This document shows positions 1 to 12,000 of a DNA stretch of 64,000 nt, in pieces. Position numbers and translations under genes: made by a program. Source of the stretch: Escarpia spicata (Eukaryota > Annelida > Polychaeta > Sabellida > Siboglinidae); assembly GCA_963995525.1 (NCBI GenBank), contig CAXEFP010000902.1, positions 1,054,001 through 1,118,000 of the forward strand, read 5' to 3'. How positions within the stretch are numbered: position 1 is the stretch's first letter; the number at the start of each line of letters is the position of its first letter. The notes below the pieces were generated by a model. It made no database searches. It had not been told where the DNA came from and worked only from the letters and a program-made list of their open reading frames with translations.

Positions 1-210
1 TATGTACAGTAGGAAAAGGACCGGGCCAAGGACTGAGCCTTGGGGTAGGCCGGAGATGACATTTGCAGGAGCTGAGTGGGAACCATTTATTTATACAATC
101 TGGGTGCGGTTTGATAGAAATTACTATCCATTGTAGTGTGTGACCAGTGATACCATAGTAGTTTAATTTAGTGAGAAGTCGTTTGTGGGGAACCTTGTCG
201 AAAGCTTTGA
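1..210 (-). pseudogene. LINE A RT palm, partial, motif A damaged
   Basis: Leaving the 111-bp array the minus strand reads QEQIDVKAFDKVPHKRLLTK, where LINE B has QIDAILLDFAKAFDKVPYKR. The ILLDFA stretch is missing, including the metal-binding Asp of RT motif A. Further on, after a frameshift, comes GLPQGSVLGPVLFLLY (motif B). The thumb, YADD box and 3' end lie outside the window. Confidence 0.82.
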
Positions 211-1527
211 CGTCTATTTGTTCCTGGTCGTTCATAGAGGAAGCCCAGTCATGGACTGCTTCCACATGCTGTGTTTGGCAGGACAGTCCAGTTCGCAATC
301 CAGGCTGGTGATGGAGGATAACGTCTATTTGTTCCTGGTCGTTCATAGAGGAAGCCCAGTCATGGACTGCTTCCACATGCTGTGTTTGGCAGGACAGTCC
401 AGTTCGCAATCCAGGCTGGTGATGGAGGATAACGTCTATTTGTTCCTGGTCGTTCATAGAGGAAGCCCAGTCATGGACTGCTTCCACATGCTGTGTTTGG
501 CAGGACAGTCCAGTTCGCAATCCAGGCTGGTGATGGAGGATAACGTCTATTTGTTCCTGGTCGTTCATAGAGGAAGCCCAGTCATGGACTGCTTCCACAT
601 GCTGTGTTTGGCAGGACAGTCCAGTTCGCAATCCAGGCTGGTGATGGAGGATAACGTCTATTTGTTCCTGGTCGTTCATAGAGGAAGCCCAGTCATGGAC
701 TGCTTCCACATGCTGTGTTTGGCAGGACAGTCCAGTTCGCAATCCAGGCTGGTGATGGAGGATAACGTCTATTTGTTCCTGGTCGTTCATAGAGGAAGCC
801 CAGTCATGGACTGCTTCCACATGCTGTGTTGGACAGTCCAGTTCGCAATCCAGGCTGGTGATGGAGGATAACGTCTATTTGTTCCTGGTCGTTCATAGAG
901 GAAGCCCAGTCATGGACTGCTTCCACATGCTGTGTTTGGCAGGACAGTCCAGTTCGCAATCCATGCTGGTGATGGAGGATAACGTCTATTTGTTCCTGGT
1001 CGTTCATAGAGGAAGCCCAGTCATGGACTGCTTCCACATGCTGTGTTTGGCAGGACAGTCCAGTTCGCAATCCAGGCTGGTGATGGAGGATAACGTCTAT
1101 TTGTTCCTGGTCGTTCATAGAGGAAGCCCAGTCATGGACTGCTTCCACATGCTGTGTTTGGCAGGACAGTCCAGTTCGCAATCCAGGCTGGTGATGGAGG
1201 ATAACGTCTATTTGTTCCTGGTCGTTCATAGAGGAAGCCCAGTCATGGACTGCTTCCACATGCTGTGTTTGGCAGGACAGTCCAGTTCGCAATCCAGGCT
1301 GGTGATGGAGGATAACGTCTATTTGTTCCTGGTCGTTCATAGAGGAAGCCCAGTCATGGACTGCTTCCACATGCTGTGTTGGACAGTCCAGTTCGCAATC
1401 CAGGCTGGTGATGGAGGATAACGTCTATTTGTTCCTGGTCGTTCATAGAGGAAGCCCAGTCATGGACTGCTTCCACATGCTGTGTTGGACAGTCCAGTTC
1501 GCAATCCAGGCTGGTGATGGAGGATAA
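211..1527 (-). repeat. 111/106-bp tandem array, 12 units, derived from LINE A RT
   Basis: CGTCTATTTG starts at 211, 322, 433, 544, 655, 766, 872, 983, 1,094, 1,205, 1,316 and 1,422. Nine steps are 111 bp (37 codons) and three are 106 bp: a 5-bp deletion turns TGTTTGGCAGGACAG into TGTTGGACAG and shifts the frame. The minus strand unit reads VILHHQPGLRTGLSCQTQ followed by HVEAVHDWASSMNDQEQID. It is the RT segment present once in LINE B (GLSCESQLIETVHDWMTAMD). Confidence 0.95.
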
Positions 1528-1639
1528 CGTTGTTAGCACTGAGGTGTTTCTACACATCACTAACAACGATATGCTCCATCACCTTGCACAGAATGCAAGG
1601 AAATTGGTCTGTAATTTATGGGATCACTTTTGCTGCCTT
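1528..1639 (-). pseudogene. LINE A RT segment between the two arrays
   Basis: The minus strand reads KGSKSDPINYRPISLHSVQG in one frame, then ILCKVMEHIVVSDV after a frameshift, a stop, and KHLSANNVILHHQPGLRTGL entering the 111-bp array. LINE B shows the matching NYRPISLTCILCKVMEHLIL. This is the conserved RT block with the N-Y-R-P-I-S-L motif. Confidence 0.85.
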
Positions 1640-2708
1640 TCTAGTATACTGGGGTGACAAGAGCTGTGGTCCAGGCTTGTAGGAGTCTGCCGTTCTTGTA
1701 TACTGGGGTGACAAGAGCTGTGGTCCAGGCTTGTGGGAGTCTGCCGTTCTTGTATACTGGAGTGACAAGAGCTGTGTTCCAGGCTTGTAGGAGTCTGCCG
1801 TTCTTGTATACTGGGGTGACAAGAGCTGTGGTCCAGGCTTGTAGGAGTCTGCCGTTCTTGTATACTGGGGTGACAAGAGCTGTGTTCCAGGCTTGTAGGA
1901 GTCTGCCGTTCTTGTATACTGGAGTGACAAGAGCTGTGGTCCAGGCTTGTGGGAGTCTGCCGTTCTTGTATACTGGGGTGACAAGAGCTGTGGTCCAGGC
2001 TTGTGGGAGTCTGCCGTTATTGTATACTGGAGTGACAAGAGCTGTGGTCCAGGCTTGTGGGAGTCTGCCGTTCTTGTATACTGGGGTGACAAGAGCTGTG
2101 TTCCAGGCTTGTGGGAGTCTGCCGTTCTTGTATACTGGAGTGACAAGAGCTGTGGTCCAGGCTTGTAGGAGTCTGCCGTTCTTGTATACTGGGGTGACAA
2201 GAGCTGTGGTCCAGGCTTGTGGGAGTCTGCCGTTCTTGTATACTGGGGTGACAAGAGCTGTGGTCCAGGCTTGTGGGAGTCTGCCGTTCTTGTATACTGG
2301 AGTGACAAGAGCTGTGGTCCAGGCTTGTAGGAGTCTGCCGTTCTTGTATACTGGAGTGACAAGAGCTGTGGTCCAGGCTTGTGGGAGTCTGCCGTTCTTG
2401 TATACTGGGGTGACAAGAGCTGTGGTCCAGGCTTGTGGGAGTCTGCCGTTCTTGTATACTGGAGTGACAAGAGCTGTGGTCCAGGCTTGTAGGAGTCTGC
2501 CGTTCTTGTATACTGGGGTGACAAGAGCTGTGGTCCAGGCTTGTAGGAGTCTGCCGTTCTTGTATACTGGGGTGACAAGAGCTGTGGTCCAGGCTTGTAG
2601 GAGTCTGCCGTTCTTGTATACTGGGGTGACAAGAGCTGTGGTCCAGGCTTGTAGGAGTCTGCCGTTCTTGTATACTGGAGTGACAAGAGCTGTGGTCCAG
2701 GCTTGTAG

Positions 2709-5700
2709 GAGTCTGCCGTTATTGTATACTGGGGTGACAAGAGCTGTGGTCCAGGCTTGTGGGAGTCTGCCGTTATTGTATACTGGGGTGACAAGAGCTG
2801 TGGTCCAGGCTTGTGGGAGTCTGCCGTTATTGTATACTGGGGTGACAAGAGCTGTGGTCCAGGCTTGTGGGAGTCTGCCGTTATTGTATACTGGGGTGAC
2901 AAGAGCTGTGGTCCAGGCTTGTAGGAGTCTGCCGTTCTTGTGTACTGGGGTGACAAGAGCTGTGGTCCAGGCTTGTAGGAGTCTGCCGTTATTGTATACT
3001 GGAGTGACAAGAGCTGTGGTCCAGGCTTGTGGGAGTCTGCCGTTCTTGTATACTGGAGTGACAAGAGCTGTGGTCCAGGCTTGTAGGAGTCTGCCGTTCT
3101 TGTATACTGGGGTGACAAGAGCTGTGGTCCAGGCTTGTGGGAGTCTGCCGTTATTGTATACTGGGGTGACAAGAGCTGTGGTCCAGGCTTGTGGGAGTCT
3201 GCCTTTCTAGTATACTGGAGTGACAAGAGCTGTGGTCCAGGCTTGTGGGAGTCTGCCGTTATTGTATACTGGGGTGACAAGAGCTGTGGTCCAGGCTTGT
3301 GGGAGTCTGCCGTTATTGTATACTGGGGTGACAAGAGCTGTGGTCCAGGCTTGTAGGAGTCTGCCGTTCTTGTATACTGGAGTGACAAGAGCTGTGGTCC
3401 AGGCTTGTGGGAGTCTGCCTTTCTAGTATACTGGAGTGACAAGAGCTGTGGTCCAGGCTTGTGGGAGTCTGCCGTTATTGTATACTGGGGTGACAAGAGC
3501 TGTGGTCCAGGCTTGTGGGAGTCTGCCGTTATTGTATACTGGGGTGACAAGAGCTGTGGTCCAGGCTTGTGGGAGTCTGCCGTTATTGTATACTGGGGTG
3601 ACAAGAGCTGTGGTCCAGGCTTGTAGGAGTCTGCCGTTCTTGTGTACTGGGGTGACAAGAGCTGTGGTCCAGGCTTGTAGGAGTCTGCCGTTATTGTATA
3701 CTGGAGTGACAAGAGCTGTGGTCCAGGCTTGTGGGAGTCTGCCGTTCTTGTATACTGGAGTGACAAGAGCTGTGGTCCAGGCTTGTAGGAGTCTGCCGTT
3801 CTTGTATACTGGGGTGACAAGAGCTGTGGTCCAGGCTTGTAGGAGTCTGCCGTTATTGTATACTGGAGTGACAAGAGCTGTGGTCCAGGCTTGTAGGAGT
3901 CTGCCGTTCTTGTATACTGGGGTGACAAGAGCTGTGGTCCAGGCTTGTAGGAGTCTGCCGTTATTGTATACTGGAGTGACAAGAGCTGTGGTCCAGGCTT
4001 GTAGGAGTCTGCCGTTCTTGTATACTGGAGTGACAAGAGCTGTGGTCCAGGCTTGTAGGAGTCTGCCGTTATTGTATACTGGGGTGACAAGAGCTGTGGT
4101 CCAGGCTTGTGGGAGTCTGCCGTTCTTGTATACTGGGGTGACAAGAGCTGTGGTCCAGGCTTGTGGAAGTCTGCCGTTCTTGTATACTGGGGTGACAAGA
4201 GCTGTGGTCCAGGCTTGTAGGAGTCTGCCGTTCTTGTGTACTGGGGTGACAAGAGCTGTGGTCCAGGCTTGTAGGAGTCTGCCGTTATTGTATACTGGAG
4301 TGACAAGAGCTGTGGTCCAGGCTTGTAGGAGTCTGCCGTTATTGTATACTGGAGTGACAAGAGCTGTGGTCCAGGCTTGTAGGAGTCTGCCGTTATTGTA
4401 TACTGGGGTGACAAGAGCTGTGGTCCAGGCTTGTGGGAGTCTGCCGTTCTTGTATACTGGGGTGACAAGAGCTGTGGTCCAGGCTTGTGGAAGTCTGCCG
4501 TTCTTGTATACTGGGGTGACAAGAGCTGTGGTCCAGGCTTGTAGGAGTCTGCCGTTCTTGTGTACTGGGGTGACAAGAGCTGTGGTCCAGGCTTGTAGGA
4601 GTCTGCCGTTATTGTATACTGGGGTGACAAGAGCTGTGGTCCAGGCTTGTGGGAGTCTGCCGTTCTTGTGTACTGGGGTGACAAGAGCTGTGGTCCAGGC
4701 TTGTAGGAGTCTGCCGTTCTTGTGTACTGGGGTGACAAGAGCTGTGGTCCAGGCTTGTGGGAGTCTGCCGTTCTTGTGTACTGGGGTGACAAGAGCTGTG
4801 GTCCAGGCTTGTAGGAGTCTGCCGTTCTTGTGTACTGGGGTGACAAGAGCTGTGGTCCAGGCTTGTGGGAGTCTGCCGTTCTTGTGTACTGGGGTGACAA
4901 GAGCTGTGGTCCAGGCTTGTAGGAGTCTGCCGTTATTGTATACTGGGGTGACAAGAGCTGTGGTCCAGGCTTGTGGAAGTCTGCCGTTCTTGTATACTGG
5001 GGTGACAAGAGCTGTGGTCCAGGCTTGTGGGAGTCTGCCGTTCTTGTATACTGGAGTGACAAGAGCTGTGGTCCAGGCTTGTAGGAGTCTGCCGTTATTG
5101 TATACTGGAGTGACAAGAGCTGTGGTCCAGGCTTGTAGGAGTCTGCCGTTCTTGTATACTGGGGTGACAAGAGCTGTGGTCCAGGCTTGTAGGAGTCTGC
5201 CGTTATTGTATACTGGGGTGACAAGAGCTGTGGTCCAGGCTTGTAGGAGTCTGCCGTTCTTGTATACTGGAGTGACAAGAGCTGTGGTCCAGGCTTGTAG
5301 GAGTCTGCCGTTATTGTATACTGGGGTGACAAGAGCTGTGGTCCAGGCTTGTAGGAGTCTGCCGTTATTGTATACTGGAGTGACAAGAGCTGTGGTCCAG
5401 GCTTGTAGGAGTCTGCCGTTATTGTATACTGGGGTGACAAGAGCTGTGGTCCAGGCTTGTGGGAGTCTGCCGTTCTTGTATACTGGAGTGACAAGAGCTG
5501 TGGTCCAGGCTTGTAGGAGTCTGCCGTTCTTGTATACTGGAGTGACAAGAGCTGTGGTCCAGGCTTGTGGGAGTCTGCCGTTCTTGTATACTGGGGTGAC
5601 AAGAGCTGTGGTCCAGGCTTGTAGGAGTCTGCCGTTATTGTATACTGGGGTGACAAGAGCTGTGGTCCAGGCTTGTGGGAGTCTGCCGTTCTTGTATACT

Positions 5701-8700
5701 GGAGTGACAAGAGCTGTGGTCCAGGCTTGTAGGAGTCTGCCGTTCTTGTATACTGGAGTGACAAGAGCTGTGGTCCAGGCTTGTGGGAGTCTGCCGTTCT
5801 TGTATACTGGGGTGACAAGAGCTGTGGTCCAGGCTTGTGGGAGTCTGCCGTTCTTGTATACTGGAGTGACAAGAGCTGTGGTCCAGGCTTGTAGGAGTCT
5901 GCCGTTCTTGTATACTGGGGTGACAAGAGCTGTGGTCCAGGCTTGTAGGAGTCTGCCGTTCTTGTATACTGGGGTGACAAGAGCTGTGGTCCAGGCTTGT
6001 AGGAGTCTGCCGTTCTTGTATACTGGGGTGACAAGAGCTGTGGTCCAGGCTTGTAGGAGTCTGCCGTTCTTGTATACTGGAGTGACAAGAGCTGTGGTCC
6101 AGGCTTGTGGGAGTCTGCCGTTATTGTATACTGGGGTGACAAGAGCTGTGGTCCAGGCTTGTGGGAGTCTGCCGTTATTGTATACTGGGGTGACAAGAGC
6201 TGTGGTCCAGGCTTGTGGGAGTCTGCCGTTATTGTATACTGGGGTGACAAGAGCTGTGGTCCAGGCTTGTGGGAGTCTGCCGTTATTGTATACTGGGGTG
6301 ACAAGAGCTGTGGTCCAGGCTTGTAGGAGTCTGCCGTTCTTGTGTACTGGGGTGACAAGAGCTGTGGTCCAGGCTTGTAGGAGTCTGCCGTTATTGTATA
6401 CTGGAGTGACAAGAGCTGTGGTCCAGGCTTGTGGGAGTCTGCCGTTCTTGTATACTGGAGTGACAAGAGCTGTGGTCCAGGCTTGTAGGAGTCTGCCGTT
6501 CTTGTATACTGGGGTGACAAGAGCTGTGGTCCAGGCTTGTGGGAGTCTGCCGTTATTGTATACTGGGGTGACAAGAGCTGTGGTCCAGGCTTGTGGGAGT
6601 CTGCCTTTCTAGTATACTGGAGTGACAAGAGCTGTGGTCCAGGCTTGTGGGAGTCTGCCGTTATTGTATACTGGGGTGACAAGAGCTGTGGTCCAGGCTT
6701 GTGGGAGTCTGCCGTTATTGTATACTGGGGTGACAAGAGCTGTGGTCCAGGCTTGTAGGAGTCTGCCGTTCTTGTATACTGGAGTGACAAGAGCTGTGGT
6801 CCAGGCTTGTGGGAGTCTGCCTTTCTAGTATACTGGAGTGACAAGAGCTGTGGTCCAGGCTTGTGGGAGTCTGCCGTTATTGTATACTGGGGTGACAAGA
6901 GCTGTGGTCCAGGCTTGTGGGAGTCTGCCGTTATTGTATACTGGGGTGACAAGAGCTGTGGTCCAGGCTTGTGGGAGTCTGCCGTTATTGTATACTGGGG
7001 TGACAAGAGCTGTGGTCCAGGCTTGTAGGAGTCTGCCGTTCTTGTGTACTGGGGTGACAAGAGCTGTGGTCCAGGCTTGTAGGAGTCTGCCGTTATTGTA
7101 TACTGGAGTGACAAGAGCTGTGGTCCAGGCTTGTGGGAGTCTGCCGTTCTTGTATACTGGAGTGACAAGAGCTGTGGTCCAGGCTTGTAGGAGTCTGCCG
7201 TTCTTGTATACTGGGGTGACAAGAGCTGTGGTCCAGGCTTGTAGGAGTCTGCCGTTATTGTATACTGGAGTGACAAGAGCTGTGGTCCAGGCTTGTAGGA
7301 GTCTGCCGTTCTTGTATACTGGGGTGACAAGAGCTGTGGTCCAGGCTTGTAGGAGTCTGCCGTTATTGTATACTGGAGTGACAAGAGCTGTGGTCCAGGC
7401 TTGTAGGAGTCTGCCGTTCTTGTATACTGGAGTGACAAGAGCTGTGGTCCAGGCTTGTAGGAGTCTGCCGTTATTGTATACTGGGGTGACAAGAGCTGTG
7501 GTCCAGGCTTGTGGGAGTCTGCCGTTCTTGTATACTGGGGTGACAAGAGCTGTGGTCCAGGCTTGTGGAAGTCTGCCGTTCTTGTATACTGGGGTGACAA
7601 GAGCTGTGGTCCAGGCTTGTAGGAGTCTGCCGTTCTTGTGTACTGGGGTGACAAGAGCTGTGGTCCAGGCTTGTAGGAGTCTGCCGTTATTGTATACTGG
7701 AGTGACAAGAGCTGTGGTCCAGGCTTGTAGGAGTCTGCCGTTATTGTATACTGGAGTGACAAGAGCTGTGGTCCAGGCTTGTAGGAGTCTGCCGTTATTG
7801 TATACTGGGGTGACAAGAGCTGTGGTCCAGGCTTGTGGGAGTCTGCCGTTCTTGTATACTGGGGTGACAAGAGCTGTGGTCCAGGCTTGTGGAAGTCTGC
7901 CGTTCTTGTATACTGGGGTGACAAGAGCTGTGGTCCAGGCTTGTAGGAGTCTGCCGTTCTTGTGTACTGGGGTGACAAGAGCTGTGGTCCAGGCTTGTAG
8001 GAGTCTGCCGTTATTGTATACTGGGGTGACAAGAGCTGTGGTCCAGGCTTGTGGGAGTCTGCCGTTCTTGTGTACTGGGGTGACAAGAGCTGTGGTCCAG
8101 GCTTGTAGGAGTCTGCCGTTCTTGTGTACTGGGGTGACAAGAGCTGTGGTCCAGGCTTGTGGGAGTCTGCCGTTCTTGTGTACTGGGGTGACAAGAGCTG
8201 TGGTCCAGGCTTGTAGGAGTCTGCCGTTCTTGTGTACTGGGGTGACAAGAGCTGTGGTCCAGGCTTGTGGGAGTCTGCCGTTCTTGTGTACTGGGGTGAC
8301 AAGAGCTGTGGTCCAGGCTTGTAGGAGTCTGCCGTTATTGTATACTGGGGTGACAAGAGCTGTGGTCCAGGCTTGTGGAAGTCTGCCGTTCTTGTATACT
8401 GGGGTGACAAGAGCTGTGGTCCAGGCTTGTGGGAGTCTGCCGTTCTTGTATACTGGAGTGACAAGAGCTGTGGTCCAGGCTTGTAGGAGTCTGCCGTTAT
8501 TGTATACTGGAGTGACAAGAGCTGTGGTCCAGGCTTGTAGGAGTCTGCCGTTCTTGTATACTGGGGTGACAAGAGCTGTGGTCCAGGCTTGTAGGAGTCT
8601 GCCGTTATTGTATACTGGGGTGACAAGAGCTGTGGTCCAGGCTTGTAGGAGTCTGCCGTTCTTGTATACTGGAGTGACAAGAGCTGTGGTCCAGGCTTGT

Positions 8701-9096
8701 AGGAGTCTGCCGTTATTGTATACTGGGGTGACAAGAGCTGTGGTCCAGGCTTGTAGGAGTCTGCCGTTATTGTATACTGGAGTGACAAGAGCTGTGGTCC
8801 AGGCTTGTAGGAGTCTGCCGTTATTGTATACTGGGGTGACAAGAGCTGTGGTCCAGGCTTGTGGGAGTCTGCCGTTCTTGTATACTGGAGTGACAAGAGC
8901 TGTGGTCCAGGCTTGTAGGAGTCTGCCGTTCTTGTATACTGGAGTGACAAGAGCTGTGGTCCAGGCTTGTGGGAGTCTGCCGTTCTTGTATACTGGGGTG
9001 ACAAGAGCTGTGGTCCAGGCTTGTAGGAGTCTGCCGTTATTGTATACTGGGGTGACAAGAGCTGTGGTCCAGGCTTGTGGGAGTCTGCCGTTCTTG
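2709..9096. repeat. Older 63-unit offset duplication inside the 54-bp array
   Basis: The CTTTCTAG variant pair at 3,201 and 3,417 recurs at 6,603 and 6,819, an offset of 3,402 bp (63 units). Variant patterns match for roughly 2,709-5,694 against 6,111-9,096 and diverge outside. Part of the second copy was then included in the 3,456-bp duplication, so about 1.8 kb of pattern occurs three times. Confidence 0.8.
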
Positions 9097-12000
9097 TGTA
9101 CTGGGGTGACAAGAGCTGTGGTCCAGGCTTGTAGGAGTCTGCCGTTCTTGTATACTGGGGTGACAAGAGCTGTGGTCCAGGCTTGTGGGAGTCTGCCGTT
9201 ATTGTATACTGGGGTGACAAGAGCTGTGGTCCAGGCTTGTGGGAGTCTGCCGTTATTGTATACTGGGGTGACAAGAGCTGTGGTCCAGGCTTGTGGGAGT
9301 CTGCCGTTCTTGTATACTGGGGTGACAAGAGCTGTGGTCCAGGCTTGTGGGAGTCTGCCGTTCTTGTATACTGGGGTGACAAGAGCTGTGGTCCAGGCTT
9401 GTGGGAGTCTGCCGTTCTTGTATACTGGGGTGACAAGAGCTGTGGTCCAGGCTTGTGGGAGTCTGCCGTTATTGTATACTGGGGTGACAAGAGCTGTGGT
9501 CCAGGCTTGTGGGAGTCTGCCGTTCTTGTATACTGGGGTGACAAGAGCTGTGGTCCAGGCTTGTGGGAGTCTGCCGTTCTTGTATACTGGGGTGACAAGA
9601 GCTGTGGTCCAGGCTTGTAGGAGTCTGCCGTTCTTGTATACTGGGGTGACAAGAGCTGTGGTCCAGGCTTGTAGGAGTCTGCCGTTATTGTATACTGGGG
9701 TGACAAGAGCTGTGGTCCAGGCTTGTGGGAGTCTGCCGTTATTGTATACTGGGGTGACAAGAGCTGTGGTCCAGGCTTGTGGGAGTCTGCCGTTCTTGTA
9801 TACTGGGGTGACAAGAGCTGTGGTCCAGGCTTGTGGGAGTCTGCCGTTCTTGTATACTGGGGTGACAAGAGCTGTGGTCCAGGCTTGTGGGAGTCTGCCG
9901 TTCTTGTATACTGGGGTGACAAGAGCTGTGGTCCAGGCTTGTGGGAGTCTGCCGTTATTGTATACTGGGGTGACAAGAGCTGTGGTCCAGGCTTGTGGGA
10001 GTCTGCCGTTCTTGTATACTGGGGTGACAAGAGCTGTGGTCCAGGCTTGTGGGAGTCTGCCGTTATTGTATACTGGGGTGACAAGAGCTGTGGTCCAGGC
10101 TTGTGGGAGTCTGCCGTTCTTGTATACTGGGGTGACAAGAGCTGTGGTCCAGGCTTGTGGGAGTCTGCCGTTCTTGTATACTGGGGTGACAAGAGCTGTG
10201 GTCCAGGCTTGTGGGAGTCTGCCGTTATTGTATACTGGGGTGACAAGAGCTGTGGTCCAGGCTTGTGGGAGTCTGCCGTTATTGTATACTGGGGTGACAA
10301 GAACTGTGGTCCAGGCTTGTGGGAGTCTGCCGTTATTGTATACTGGGGTGACAAGAGCTGTGGTCCAGGCTTGTGGGAGTCTGCCGTTCTTGTATACTGG
10401 GGTGACAAGAGCTGTGGTCCAGGCTTGTAGGAGTCTGCCGTTCTTGTATACTGAAGTGACAAGAGCTGTGGTCCAGGCTTGTAGGAGTCTGCCGTTCTTG
10501 TATACTGGGGTGACAAGAGCTGTGGTCCAGGCTTGTAGGAGTCTGCCGTTATTGTATACTGGGGTGACAAGAGCTGTGGTCCAGGCTTGTGGGAGTCTGC
10601 CGTTATTGTATACTGGGGTGACAAGAGCTGTGGTCCAGGCTTGTAGGAGTCTGCCGTTCTTGTATACTGGGGTGACAAGAGCTGTGGTCCAGGCTTGTGG
10701 GAGTCTGCCGTTATTGTATACTGGGGTGACAAGAGCTGTGGTCCAGGCTTGTAGGAGTCTGCCGTTCTTGTATACTGGGGTGACAAGAGCTGTGGTCCAG
10801 GCTTGTAGGAGTCTGCCGTTATTGTATACTGGAGTGACAAGAGCTGTGGTCCAGGCTTGTAGGAGTCTGCCGTTCTTGTATACTGGAGTGACAAGAGCTG
10901 TGGTCCAGGCTTGTAGGAGTCTGCCGTTATTGTATACTGGGGTGACAAGAGCTGTGGTCCAGGCTTGTGGGAGTCTGCCGTTCTTGTATACTGGGGTGAC
11001 AAGAGCTGTGGTCCAGGCTTGTGGAAGTCTGCCGTTCTTGTATACTGGGGTGACAAGAGCTGTGGTCCAGGCTTGTAGGAGTCTGCCGTTCTTGTGTACT
11101 GGGGTGACAAGAGCTGTGGTCCAGGCTTGTAGGAGTCTGCCGTTATTGTATACTGGAGTGACAAGAGCTGTGGTCCAGGCTTGTAGGAGTCTGCCGTTAT
11201 TGTATACTGGAGTGACAAGAGCTGTGGTCCAGGCTTGTAGGAGTCTGCCGTTATTGTATACTGGGGTGACAAGAGCTGTGGTCCAGGCTTGTGGGAGTCT
11301 GCCGTTCTTGTATACTGGGGTGACAAGAGCTGTGGTCCAGGCTTGTGGAAGTCTGCCGTTCTTGTATACTGGGGTGACAAGAGCTGTGGTCCAGGCTTGT
11401 AGGAGTCTGCCGTTCTTGTGTACTGGGGTGACAAGAGCTGTGGTCCAGGCTTGTAGGAGTCTGCCGTTATTGTATACTGGGGTGACAAGAGCTGTGGTCC
11501 AGGCTTGTGGGAGTCTGCCGTTCTTGTGTACTGGGGTGACAAGAGCTGTGGTCCAGGCTTGTAGGAGTCTGCCGTTCTTGTGTACTGGGGTGACAAGAGC
11601 TGTGGTCCAGGCTTGTGGGAGTCTGCCGTTCTTGTGTACTGGGGTGACAAGAGCTGTGGTCCAGGCTTGTAGGAGTCTGCCGTTCTTGTGTACTGGGGTG
11701 ACAAGAGCTGTGGTCCAGGCTTGTGGGAGTCTGCCGTTCTTGTGTACTGGGGTGACAAGAGCTGTGGTCCAGGCTTGTAGGAGTCTGCCGTTATTGTATA
11801 CTGGGGTGACAAGAGCTGTGGTCCAGGCTTGTGGAAGTCTGCCGTTCTTGTATACTGGGGTGACAAGAGCTGTGGTCCAGGCTTGTGGGAGTCTGCCGTT
11901 CTTGTATACTGGAGTGACAAGAGCTGTGGTCCAGGCTTGTAGGAGTCTGCCGTTATTGTATACTGGAGTGACAAGAGCTGTGGTCCAGGCTTGTAGGAGT

